DNA from: Apium graveolens
Taxonomy: Eukaryota > Streptophyta > Magnoliopsida > Apiales > Apiaceae
Direction: 5' to 3'
DNA length: 64,000 nt
NCBI RefSeq assembly: GCF_009905375.1
Contig: NC_133657.1
Span: 45,682,192-45,746,191, forward strand
Part shown: positions 29,886-41,946 of the stretch, piece after piece
Layout: each line of letters begins with the position of its first letter
How positions within the stretch are numbered: position 1 is the stretch's first letter
The notes under the pieces: generated by a model
Databases searched by the model: none
What the model was told of the DNA's origin: nothing
The model's input: the letters and a program-made list of their open reading frames with translations, nothing else
Position numbers and translations under genes: made by a program

Positions 29886-31020
29886 TTTTAAACTTTGGTT
29901 GTCAAGTTACTACTTGATTTTCTTGTTTGCTAAAAGACCTGGATCACCTGGAAGGATGCTTGTTTCAGACTTAGTATTGTTAAATCAGAGAACAGAGTAA
30001 CCCACGATTATGAAGAAGTTGATTATTCTTCACAGTAAGGTGCAAATATTGTTTGATAAGACTAACAATAGAATCAGCGTACAGAGTAACTATTCATCCA
30101 ATTTCTAGGACTATCAGAGTTCAAAGAATTCATTGATTTAACAGAAGCCTGAGCTTGATCGAAGAAGATTGGGAAGAGTTCCAGACTTTTCTAAAAGAAG
30201 AATATTATTAACAAAAGGATCGTTATGTTGAATTATTCATGATTATTCTAAATTAAAAAGAGGAAACTCGAGGTTATCTGGTAGGAACGTCATTACGATC
30301 AAATTGTTAAAGTATTATATATGTAGGTGCGATGTTAAAGACGCAAGACTTAACAAGTAAGAATCTATCATAATGCTTAATTTAAGAAGACATTTCAGCG
30401 TACCTTCTAAAGTTGTTATATGACACAATTGGGATATGATCGAATAAGCTCGAATGATGAATACAAATGAAATATGGATGGTGACCAATGGTATCATTCT
30501 TGTCTTCAATATTACAGCGTATATTCCTTTTTGGTTCTTAAATCTGTATAAACTTTTTTTCTTAACAAATTCTTGCAGTGATAAGAGAAAAAAAAGAAGA
30601 GGATATTGCATTCCGTTCAAATTTAATTGTTCCCTCCAAGTTGCTTTCTGATTGGAACAAACAGTATTATGGTGAGACACTTTGTCTGGATGACGAGGGT
30701 CTGGTGGGACGCCACCTAATCATGTGCTGTATGCCATATGGTACGAAAGACTGGCCATCTTAAGTACCAATGTTGTTGTCTCATTCATATTCAAATCCTT
30801 ACTTCTTCTTTCTATTCAACTCTAAGTTTATTAAATTGAGAATCCTTTTAGTTGTTTCATTATACTATCGTTCTTTGCAAAAGTTCTTCAAACAAAATTC
30901 AACCTATCATGAATCAAGCGGACAAAGTTCCAGTTACCTGTTATACATGGGAGGGAAACCAGGGCATATGACGAGGATTGCAAATCATCAGCCCCAATCA
31001 GGGATGCACTAAGAGCCAAA
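29886..31020 (+). pseudogene. gag: G1 gag remnant (chromovirus)
   Basis: No long frame survives. A CCHC-like end is visible near 30940-31010 (GGKPGHMTR with Cys residues lost), and some gag-like pieces precede it (EFKEFIDLTEA near 30120). The 5' part is gone, together with the primer site and the rest of the 5' LTR. Assignment rests on position, upstream of a degraded protease and RT. Stops are dense throughout. Confidence 0.5.
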
Positions 31021-31059
31021 TGGAATCTACTCCAATAAGGAATACGTCTCCAAGAATGA

Positions 31060-34000
31060 GAGTTTATGATTTTTCTATGAAATATGTTATTCAGAATACG
31101 GATGTGGTGACATGAATGATTATTGTGGACACCTTATGCGTTAAAGTATTGAAAGATGTGGGAGCAACTTGATTGTTTAGCTCCCAAGATTTTGTTGATA
31201 AAATGAATTACCCTGTTGAATTGATAAGATTATGATTAATGGACTAGCAAGTCAAAAGTGTTTAATTGTTAAATAAGTGAGTACCAATGATGGGATTGAG
31301 ATTTTTGGCAATAAGTTTGTGAGGATTTGATATTATTTAAGATAGGAAAATTTGACATTATTCTAAGAAATGGACAAACTATTTAAGCGTGATGCCCAGG
31401 TAGACTATCTTGATGAAAAGATAATTCTGAAGATATTAACTAAGAATATGATGAGGTATAAAGGAAGAAGGAGTGTAAAGAATTGTTAACGATGATTACG
31501 GTGATCAAGATATGAGCATTATGGTGATTATGTGATAAATAAAAGTCAGAAGCAAACAAAATTTAAAGATTTTATAGCAATTAAGGAGTTTCAAGATATG
31601 TTTCCAGATGAGTTATCCACATTTCCTCCAGATAGAGAAATGAGGTTCGCGATTGACTTAGCACATGAGATGAAGCCAGTGACCAAGGCCTTACATAAAA
31701 TGGCACCAGTTAAAATAAGGAAGTTAGCAAAGTAGATGCAAGAGATGTTAGAAGAAGAAGCGATTAGACCCAGTGTACCCCATAAGGTGCACCGGTATTA
31801 TTTGTTAATAAGAAAGATGGAAGTAGGAGATTATGTGTCGACTAGTGAAAGCTCAACAAGTTTACTATCAAGAGCAAGTATCCATTACCTCGAACTAATG
31901 ATTTGTTTGATCAGATGAAAGAAGCAGAGTATTTTCTAAGATAATTTAAGCTTTGGGTGTTATCAATTGGAGATTGAACCTATGGACATATCAAGGTTAA
32001 TTTTCAAAACTAAGTATTGCTGCTATAAAATTCTAGTATTGTCATTTGGATTAATCGATATACTAGTAATATTTAAACTTGATGAACAGAATTTGGAAGG
32101 AAGATCCGAATAAGTTGTATTTATGTTACTTAAAGTCAAAGGAGGACCATGCGAGTATTTAATGATAGCTGGGAAGTCGAAGAAGAAAGAAGTTGTATGA
32201 AAAGTTTACAAGGTGAAAGTTTTGATGGTAGAAAGCATAAATAGTCAGTGAGGAGACCAAAGGAGATCCAGTAGAAATTAAAGTTACTATAAATGAAGAA
32301 AGATCAAAAGCACCAACATAAGTAAGAAATTTTATCATGGGCAGGTTATTATCGAAATTTGTGCAAGATTTCATGAAAATTGCAATACCTTGGACGAAAC
32401 TAACCAGGAAAAGCAAAAAGTTTATATGAAGTGGAGAAGGGTGAAGAAAGTTTTGCGGAGTTAAATGAAAGAATGGTTACATCACCTGCTTTATCACTTT
32501 GAAAGTATCAAGGAGATTTGATAGTTTATAGTGATACTTCTCATAAGAGAATAGGATGTGTGTTGATGCAACACAATCAAGTTATTGTATATGCATCCAG
32601 ACAACCGAAACCTTATGAGCAGAAGTATCCTACTCATAATTTGGGACTAACAATAATAATATTCGCTTTGAAAGATTGGGAAACATGATAGGTATGGAGA
32701 AAGGTGTAAGATCTATACGGACCATAAGAGTTTGAAGTATGTATTCACGAGGAAAAACAAATGTAGTGGCAAGCGATAAGCAAAAAGGAGAGAACAAACA
32801 TAGAGACTGCACCAGAAGAATTATCTATAGAATTTTAGAAGTTGGAATTGGAAGTCAGAGTTCATAATCCAAAAGGAGCAAGGATGGATAGTATGACCTT
32901 TCAGTCAAAGTTGTTAAGGGAAAGATAAGGAGATGCCAAGAGAAGATAATGGATCACGATGTTAGCAGTTAGTAAGAGGAAATTTATGCGCCCGGGAGAA
33001 CAATCACGATATTTTTAGGTTTTCTTCCAGCACTTGGATGCTACAAGTAAAAGAATTAAGAAATGAGATCCTACAGAGAATTCACAAAATAAAGTATTTA
33101 ATTTATTTAAGAAATGCCAAGATATACGGAAATTTAAAGAAAAATAGTGAGAACCAGGTATAAGAAGGAAATTTCAAAATGGATTAGGAAGTGTTAGACA
33201 TGTCAAAAAATTAAGGCGAAGTATTGGAGGCCTAGTGGACAAGGTAGACCAAGGAGTGGTTTTACAAAAAGCGAATCATAAAGTGTACCAGTGATGTTGT
33301 TGGAGAAAAGGGATGAAATTATGAGATTGTGTACTGATTATCGGGAGTTTAACAAACAACGAATAAGAATAATTGACCCCTATAAAGAGTTGATTACTTA
33401 CGAGACCTAATTCAAGAAGTGTGTTATGTCTCGGGGATTAACTTAAGATCCGACCTGAGAACATATCAGAGATTACGATTAAAACGAGTTATGAGCATTA
33501 TAAGCTCTGGTGATATTATGTGAAATAACAAGTGTATCAGTTGTCTATAAGGAATTGAGGAACATGGTGTATAAGGAGTACTTGGGTAAGCAAATTGTAT
33601 TTAATTATAACATCCTCAACTATTCAAAGAATAAGAAAGTCTGTGTGGGATGCCCAAAATCCAAAGTTTATAAGGAAAGCAATTATACGTTGAGTTTTCA
33701 TGTATGAAATTTTGACCGAGGATTAACAAAAGATTCTGAATTAATCCAATAACAACTACCTAAAAAAACCCGTATGGTAACAGATGCCTTGTGCAGAAAG
33801 AAAGGATTGGATGTAATTAAGACCATTGAGGAGTTAATAAATGAATTAGAAAGAGTGGAATATGAATTTCAAATACCTAAAGGTGATAATAAGTGAATAT
33901 ATGAGATTACTTTTCAACCTTAACGGATAGAAATGAATAGGAGATGTTTAAATGTTTGGAAACTAAAGTTGAAAGTGAGCACCAAGCCTTATGTGGACAC

Positions 34001-34600
34001 AAGTGTAGGTCCCCACTTTATTGAGATAAAGTGGGAGAAAGGAAGCTGTCAAATTCAAAGTTAATCCAGCACACCAAGGGCGTAATGATAATGATTGAAG
34101 CAGCTCGGAGTAGACAAAGAAAGAAGCGGAATTATATCGAGAGAGAGTATGAATATAGAAATAGGACCAGTAGTGTTAGTAAAAGTTTCACCTTGAAAGA
34201 GGTTGGATAGGTCTGAATAGAGGGGACAAGCTGAGTCCTAAATTTAGTAAACCATTCGAGGTATTGATAAATATAGATAAAGCTGTTCATGAGTTGATGT
34301 TACCGTTACAACAGTATGTACATATATTAAGTTCTAAGTGTCAATATTAAGGCGATAAGTATCTGATTCGAATCAAGTGATTGATTAGGAGCCAATGGGC
34401 TCTTGTCCAAGTTTGTTCAGCATATAGTGATCGATTCAAATTCTTAATCATTAAGGGCGAATCCTTGAAAATGAGTGTATATCCATAGTGAATACATTTG
34501 AAATCCTTGAGTAGAAGAGTCTACTTGGGAATTAGAGTCAGATATGCTTGACAAATATCCTCACTTGTTTAGTTAGATCAGATTCTGAGGACAGAATCCT
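31060..34600 (+). pseudogene. pol: G1 pol remnant: protease, RT, RNase H, integrase, chromodomain-like end
   Basis: Heavily degraded Ty3/gypsy pol. Visible pieces: protease at ~31150 (VGAT), the PR-RT spacer 31532-31735 (FQDMFPDELSTFPPDREM), RT start 31736-31918 (MLEEEAIRPSVP), RT middle ~32000-32150, RNase H ~32510-32690 ([20 protein letters not shown]), then unexpectedly a second RT piece at 33310-33480 (RLCTDYREFNKQR), the RH-IN linker (RMVTDALCRKKGLD, 33770), the integrase C-terminal region and a final STWELESDMLDKYPHLF at ~34520-34570 as in the G2 chromodomain. The order shows an internal rearrangement. No frame exceeds 70 codons. Confidence 0.75.
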
Positions 34601-34603
34601 TTT

Positions 34604-34615
34604 AAGGGGAAAGGA
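34604..34615 (+). other. G1 polypurine tract
   Basis: AAGGGGAAAGGA directly before the TATAATGACTCG start of the 3' LTR. The same context (AAGGGGGAAAGAA) precedes the LTR of G3 on the minus strand. Confidence 0.85.
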
Positions 34616-37600
34616 TATAATGACTCGTGTATTTTTTTGAATTATTTAAATATGTAATTATAGAAATTATCAAATAAATAAAATATATGTATTGGTTTTG
34701 ACCGCTATGTGTCGTTTGATTATTATCTATGTGTGATTAATTATGGAGTCGTATTGAATTGTTTTCACTTTTAAAAGTGAATTTAGTGCAAATTTATTTA
34801 CATAAATATTTGGAATGTCTTTAAAACTATTTTTATGGTTTTATAATTACAATAATTATTTTTGAAATTTTACAAAATTTAGAAATCAATATTTTATCAA
34901 TTATTTAACCCTGTATGATTTTCTGATTACATTTATTTGTAAAATCTGTATTTAATTCCAGAATTCTTCAAAAATTATGAAACTCATAGTTATTTAAGTT
35001 TGGAATATTTTGAGAATTTTAAAATTATTTTGGAAATTTTCGGGATCAATTTCACCCGCGCGTCGATTCGTTTAATTGCTAAAATCGGGCATAAATTACA
35101 TTTCAGAAATTATTTTAAAATTACGAAATTTATGTTTTTATAAACTTCAGGATATTTCCAACATTTTAAAACTATTTTCGTAATTTTCTGAATTTGTTTT
35201 GAGGGCAGCTCGGTTCGTTAATTGTAAAATACGGGTTTGATGCGCGACTCAAAAATGCTTTGAAAATTTTTAAAATTTTATTTTATTAGTTTTTGAATAT
35301 TTTGGGAATTTTAAAGTTAATTTGGAATTATTTTGATATATTTTTACGCTCAAACTTTTCCATAAAACGCAAAATGTAAGATAAAAAAATCGGGCTTTCA
35401 GGAGGGATAAAACACGTGTCAATATTTCATCTATGCACAGATACGTGTCATGTTTTTACAGAATGAGATATAATTTTTTTTTGTTAACAACATCAGTTTC
35501 TTCCTCCCTCATCTCAATCTCTCTATCTCTGTTATCTCTCTCCCACTCACAATCTCTCCAAATCTCTCGTCTCTCTCTCCTATCCCTCCCTCTCCGTTTT
35601 CTTCCCCCGCTTTCCCCTGTTCTCCCGCCGCTGCCCAACTCCGGTGAGTTTCTGGCGTTACCTCCGTGTTTCATCTCCTGGTCACTCCGAATTCTGTTTG
35701 GCTAATATTTATACACGCGTATACATATGTGTGTGTACCAGTTGGACGATTATGGTGTTAGATGTGTTCTTTGTCTGGATTGTGGTCTCGGCTCTCTATT
35801 TCTCTGTTGTCGTTTGAGTTGTTTCTGATTGTTGCCTGGTTTCTTTTCTGTTGGTTGCGCGTGTGTGTGTGGCTTTAAGAAATAGATAAAATAATTTTAA
35901 TTGCTGAGTTGCAGTCAATTTGTGATGAATTCTGTGATTATCGCGTAATAAAAAATTATATTAAATCGATGAAATTCGCGAAGGATGTCCGATGTATCGG
36001 GAACCCGCAAATTTTATCGTCGTCGGCGAGCCGATGGTGGACCGTGATGATCGTTATCTGAGTCCTAATATTTTAAAATAAATAATTTAGTTCTTATAAT
36101 ATTAGTCGAAATAAAAAGTAGTAGTTAAATAATACATTTCAGGATTATTTGGATTGTGAAGTTGGATTGATTGTCTGTTTGTTGGGTTGATTGGTTGATT
36201 TTGATGTCGATGATGTTTCGACGGGTAGTCCGATAAATAAAGGAGACGCTGTCCGATTTCCGGGAAATCGAACTACGGAAATACGGGAGCGTATCCGGGA
36301 ATTATCGGGACATCAAGCGAGTATAAATAAATACATATACGTATATTTTATACAAAACCTGATTGTATGTTGTAGTGAAATATTTTGCCAAAACCAATAA
36401 CCCTAATTTCATACAATGACGAGTATACGTATTTTCTGAAAATAAACACCGAATCGATTTTTGAGAACGTGAACCCTAACTGATGCATGTATTGCAATAA
36501 TGTATGTGTTACGAGTCAAGTTTTGTTAATGCACAGGTAGATTATTAGCGAGGATATGTCAAGCATAATCGAATATCTAAGTTAGGGTGTTTCGACCTTG
36601 TAGGTTCTAGTCGAAAGGCCCGATAATTGGCATTGGACGAAAGGTAGTTTGGTGGTCAGTCGAAAAGCTCAGTTAGGTTCCAATCAAAAGCCTTAAGTGT
36701 TGAGGTCGAATCCAGAGTGATCTAGTGGATAGAAAATAAAGCATGAGCGACAGAGTCGACTCAGAGTCGATCAATAATAGTTATAAAGTCCTGCAAGGCA
36801 AGTACTTCTAAAACTTTCTCGAGATATAATGCAAATATTTCTAAATTCTCTCGTGACATATTGTTAAGTATTCAAAATTGCTCTGTCTTATATTGTAAGT
36901 ACTTTGAATCCTTCAGCCTTGAACCTGAGCCACATTATTTGATCTTTGAGCCGTAAGCCTTATTCTTTGTGAACCATTTCTTGTTGATTACCAGATACTA
37001 AACCACACAAATACGATACTACTCCATAAATATATACCCATCATATACCAAACACTGGAACAGAATTGTTTGAACATACATAAACTTTTATACTCAACCA
37101 TACCTTTTGACATCAAAGAACTATACCTTGTAAGATCATTGTTTATCTAATACCCGATTCCCCTACAGGCTGAAGGCCATTTCTTGTACATACTTTGATA
37201 CACCCTTGTGATACTCATGAAATGCATCATGCCTTTACACAAATGTTTCATCACTATTGATTATGATCTTGTTTTATTGTGATATATAGTTATTCATTTG
37301 CTTTAGAATTGGATAGTTTTCTTTATGTGGACCAGATTCGTCGTCGGACCAGATTCGTGATCGAATTAGGCCAATGCGTGCCTTGGATCCAGTTTATAGA
37401 GCAAAGCTGTGTGCCTTGCTCGGGGTTAGTATGTGACTGATCAGCAGCCTAACCTTGGTTTTAAAATTTAAAATGAATATCCAATTCTAATGATTGTCTA
37501 ACAAGGAACTTGATTCCTCTGAATCATCTTGCTTGATCATTGTTTAACATCAGTTCTTGTTATTATTACTTGCTGAGCTAGTTAGATCATTCTTACGAAT

Positions 37601-37950
37601 CTTTTTATGTATTTTACAGTTAAAAAGAATATGGTTGATAGTGAGGTTCCTCAGTCCAAAGTGCGAGCTAGGGTTCCAGTTTGAGTAGGATCGAGCTAGC
37701 AGGAGCTTCATATGGTAGGGAAATAGTAAGATTGTAAGAATAGTTTCCTTATTAGTTGTAAATTAAATTAGTTGGGATTTGGTACGTTGTAATATAAGTT
37801 AAGGTTGTGGCTTGTTTTCATACTTTGACCTGTTGCGATCCGTGGTTATGTAAAGCAGGGTCATTGCAAATAATATTTCTTATACAGGTTTATATATTGT
37901 GTATGTGTTGTGGACCCCAAACTTCTTTCCCGGGTTTGGAGGGCACCACA
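34616..37950 (+). repeat. G1 3' LTR (3335 bp)
   Basis: Begins TATAATGACTCG and ends GGGCACCACA, followed by GTAGT, one base different from the GCAGT left of the 5' LTR. Contains a TATA-like sequence (GAGATATAA at ~35464) and a CT-rich leader (35500-35600). The rest, to 37950, holds no convincing gene. The terminal TGT at the left end appears decayed to TAT, as also in G2. Confidence 0.88.
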
Positions 37951-38690
37951 GTAGTGGTTTGTGCAAGTGTCGTACTCTTACTGTCAATAAAACCGGGTCC
38001 ATAGATAATAGCTCTCTCCACTTGCTCCAGTTCATGGGTTCTTAGTTTCCCATAGATTACATCCAGGGAAATGGTAATAAAATCAGCTCTTTCCCTAATT
38101 GATGTGTTCTTTTATTCCAGGTGAATTGGGAGCATCAGCATAAACTTTCTGTTAGACTCTAGTATAGGATAAACTTTCCCTTGCAGCTTTAATTCACTTA
38201 ACAGACTTGTATATCTCTCAAAGAGTGAAGACAGTGTTTCTCCGGGTTGAAGTTTGAATGCCTCATACTGAGTAGTCAGAATATCTATCCTGTTTTCTTT
38301 GACTTATTATGTACCTTCCATTAAAAGCTCGATGGTATCCCACATATCTTTTGCACTATTACATCCTAGAAGTTGATGACTCATATAATTATCGGTCAAT
38401 TCCACAATTATGAGTTGAAGGCTTGTGTCAAGATTTATCAACTCCTTGTCAGTCTCCATATATTTAGACGGATCCCTGGGAGTAGATGAGGAAGGAATTC
38501 TTGCACCAGTTGTAGTTGTGGATTCAACAACTACTTCCATCGGGACATAAGAGCCATTCAATAATATCCTAACGTAAAGTGGATTCGAAGCTTTCATAAA
38601 CAACATCATCTTTTTCTTCCATAGGTTGTAATTATCTATGTCGAATGGCGGAACCTTGATACTTCCAATTCTTTGGTTGTTCATCATCTT
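37951..38690 (-). pseudogene. gag: C0 gag N-terminal part
   Basis: Minus-strand gag begins at 38687 with MMNNQRIGSIKVPPFDIDNYNLWKKKM, the N-terminal block of Sirevirus gag (compare MSKKDIGVRIPILERDNYHHWKVKM in C1). It continues with LLNGSYVPMEV, SAKDMWDTIELLMEGT and a long Leu-rich stretch to 38300. After a stop (~38305) further gag code follows toward 37956, where G1 interrupts it. Adding the left part (2580-4414) completes the gag of C0. Confidence 0.85.
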
Positions 38691-38818
38691 GGCGGAATTA
38701 AAATTATTTAAAATTCAAAAATTTAAAGAAATGAGAATTTTTGAAAATTAAAAAATTTCAAGAAATTTTCAAGAACTTGTTTCTTTCTCCGGATCTTGAT
38801 TTGTATGTCAATCAACAA

Positions 38819-38830
38819 GCTCTGATACCA
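38819..38830 (-). other. C0 primer-binding site (tRNA-Met)
   Basis: TGGTATCAGAGC on the minus strand, two bases from the start of the LTR, identical to C1 and C3. Confidence 0.9.
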
Positions 38831-38832
38831 AT

Positions 38833-40098
38833 TATTAGTCCCAAAGTATCGTAGAAGGGGGGTTGAATACGATACACAATCTTTTTTGATTCGTTTACAA
38901 GTTCTTCGTTATAAGTACGAAATCAAAATAGATATAAAACAATTCGAGAAATATATTGTTTTATTAATATAATCCTTGAGGTCGCTACAATTTAATCAAT
39001 GAATTGATTAGCTACAATAAATTCAGCAGCACAACTCTATATTTATAAGGTTAATAAATGAGGTTCTTTAATGGAGCTCCCGTAAACACTTTCTGTTGAA
39101 CTGAAGAAGATAACCAACTGAATAAACATTCAATTGCTGCTTTTCTAGTCTTCAAAAAAAATTTGACATGTGGCTTTATTAACACCACTTGTTTTTCTTG
39201 TTTATGCTGCATTTGTTTCATTATAGAAATCATCCAAGTCATAACTGGCGACCAGAGGGAATTCTATACTTAGAATCTATACTTGTTCTTTTTGACATGC
39301 GATCCATGCCTTAAAAACTTTTATGTTGCATTACAGGAGACCACAAGTGAACTTCCATGCCTTAGAAACATTTTTGTTGCATAACTGGCGACCACAGGGG
39401 ATTGCTATGCCTTGGAATATATTTTGCAATTCTGACATGCGACCATAAGGCAATTTACTTCCATTAGACTTTTTCCGTGATGCCAATATGCGACCACAAA
39501 GTAGTTTCCATGACTTAGAACAATTTTCGTGTTTCCAACATGCGACCACAAGGGAAATACTTGACTTAGACCATTTTCTGAGTTTTCAACATGCGACCAC
39601 AAGGGAAATTCTTGACTTAAAATATTTTATAACCTTTGTCTTCAGTAACTGTATCAACAAGCCCTTTCTTCTGTGTTAACCGAATTAAACCTGATCTGAC
39701 ATGCTGATATTTGGTACACTGGTCTGGTTCACAAACAACTAACATTAATTGATCTAAATTCAATTACTTTTGCAATACTGGACCGATACATTCTGAATGA
39801 TTATTTCTTGCTTCAATCACTGAACCCCTGATCTTCAACACATCAAACCAAACTATGTGACTGATACCGGAAGTCCTTTAATGTTTTATTTTTCATGGAT
39901 GCTTGAACATGTTAATGAACTTCTTCCCATGACTTGATTGTGGACTTAGAGAGTCATTTGCATCTTTTGATTCTTTGTGTTTATCATTTCTTCATCTGTA
40001 GGGTTCATGTGCTTCACAATTTAATATAGTTTATCTGTTTATGTTACATGTTGAGTTATAATTCCTCGATTACATATTACGTTACATTATACTTAACA
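38833..40098 (-). repeat. C0 5' LTR (about 1266 bp)
   Basis: Starts TATTAGTCCC beside the primer site and by sequence reaches CTTAACA at 40098. It contains GTAGAAGGGGGGTTGAAT, a block shared with the LTR of C1. The right end is inferred: it is where ORF3 code of C2 begins. The partner LTR is outside the window, so the end is not proven. Confidence 0.7.
39244..39605. repeat. Tandem array in the C0 LTR (8 copies, ~50 bp)
   Basis: Eight copies of a unit starting (C)ATGCGACCACAAGG or a variant, at 39244, 39297, 39339, 39386, 39438, 39488, 39540 and 39591. The last two are most alike. Sequence between them follows the pattern CTTGACTTAGACCATTTT. This is the C0 counterpart of the word clusters in the LTRs of C1 and C3, but I did not find this word inside its coding region. 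Confidence 0.8.
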
Positions 40099-41946
40099 AA
40101 GTCCTCTGAATCAGAATTTGTGATTTCATCTTGCATTTTATTTGAAATGTCAACAACTTGAGTAGTAGCATAGGTTTTGACTGGTTGAGCTTGAGCATTT
40201 GTTTCTTCTACAACATGAGCATTGTCAGAGGTTGTTATCAACTTCAATTTCTCAGCCCAATCAGCTCCAGGAATCATCTTTCTTCTTTTATGAGACTGAC
40301 TGGCTTTCTCTTCCTAAGTCATTTGATCATCAGCATCATCATGAGCTGCAACTACTGAATACATTGGATCTATTAGTGTTTGTGATTTTGAACTTTTAGA
40401 TGTTGATTTCTTCTTGGACTTAGCTTTAGGCTTTGGCTTTGACTTCTCACTATCTTTTCCTTCCCCTTATAACTCCTATCAACATTTAAAATTTCTTGAG
40501 ACCTTAAAGGCTCTTCAACATCAGTTTGACTGACTTTCTTGATTACAACAACTTTTATAGGTCTGCTACTAAGAATATCTTCATAAGGTAAGATATCATC
40601 ATTATTTGCTGACTTCAAAGATTTGTATTCTTCTTCCAAAAGCCTAAGCTATTCCATGTCAACTCCAGGATTTTCTCTTTCAAAAATTGTTCTACTCACC
40701 TCAGAATTGAAAGCTTGAATCTTTGGATCCTTGTAGAATAGAGTTGTTTTCTTCTCTTTTACATTCAGAGTCCGTAGATACTGACTTGCTTCAGCACCAG
40801 CTTCTATCTCCAGAATGCCTCGGTATTCATTAGCATTTGTGACTTTCAGAGTTTGAGATTAAGCCACAGTCAGTTCTTTACTTTGCACAGTCTTTAAGAC
40901 TTGCCTTCTAGATCTCCTTATTTCTCCACCTTGTCTAGATTGATTAGTGGTTTTAGATCTACCATTAGAACCAACTAGATCTCCACCTTTTTTTTCAAAA
41001 TAAGCTCCGTTTTTTATCATCACCACTAGGCTCACCAGAATCATCCTTGTCATCAGCATCTTTTACCTGGAGCTGCTTGCATTTAGATTTTAACACTTTC
41101 TCCCCTTTTTGGCATCATCCCCAAGTAGGAGGGAAACAATGAGCTCCATAGATTGTTTTACCTCATCCAATTGACTAGACATTTTAGCTTGAGTAGCTTC
41201 CAACTTAACCTGGTTGACTTCCAGTTTGTCTTGTCTAACAAGAATGGGTTCTAATTGCTTCTAGATCTCTTTGGTTGTGGTCAACTTGGTTTCAAGAAAG
41301 GATTCTTTCAGTTTATAAATTTGAGAATTAGTCTGAGACTGAGTATGCTGAAATGATTTGATCAATAGTGTAGAAGCTTTGATATGTGTCAGAATATCAG
41401 GATTTGCAATACTCTTCTCTGTTCTCTCCAGATATTGAGAAACATTAGCAACAGAGATGGGATAAGAAGCAACCTTCCAGTTAGAATTACATTCAGTATT
41501 AGAAAACTCTCTACTCTTTTTAGCATCAAGCTCAGCTAATCTCCTTTGCTTTTCATGTGTAGGCATGTCTTCTGGAAAGAAAATCTCATCAAGATCCTCA
41601 TCAGGATATAAGGTTATATGTACATTATCTCCATCATGAGACGCGTTCCTAGGAACAGATTCTTCCATGCCTTTAGCATTTAACTCTAGATCTTCAAGAA
41701 TAGTGGCCATATGAGGTGGAGCTCCAGTATTTATCTCCAGAACCTCAGTACCAGTGAAGTGCTGTTGTGATTCTGCAAAAATAGGTTCATCTAGAATGGA
41801 CTGTCTTGCATTTACATCAATAGCAGTGACAGGGAAAATAAAAGATGATAGAACTATAGAATAAGTGGATTTTCCTTTAGCAAGAACATGGATTGCAACA
41901 CATGGTGGAATAGTAGAGTGAATGGACTGTCCTTAAACAATAACAG
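40099..41946 (-). pseudogene. C2 ORF3 fragment (Sirevirus third ORF)
   Basis: The oldest segment: a post-pol ORF in minus orientation, with C0 inserted to its left and G2 to its right. Pieces: 41710-41261 (LYPDEDLDEIFFPEDMPTHE, then a helix-rich part), ~41230-41090 with QLDEVKQSMELIVSLLL and DDAKKG, 41059-40859 and 40639-40077, Lys/Ser-rich. The segment SMELIVSLLLGDDAKKG matches SVELLLSLLLPDDAKKGEK in C3 ORF3 and so identifies it. A missing G in the AAAAAGGGG run (41100-41110) shifts the frame. No pol, gag or LTR of C2 is in the window. Confidence 0.7.

Noticed and set aside
35433..35705. 90-codon frame in the CT-rich part of the G1 LTR
   Set aside because: Ser/Leu runs produced by CTCT repeats; the same region in other LTR copies is not open.
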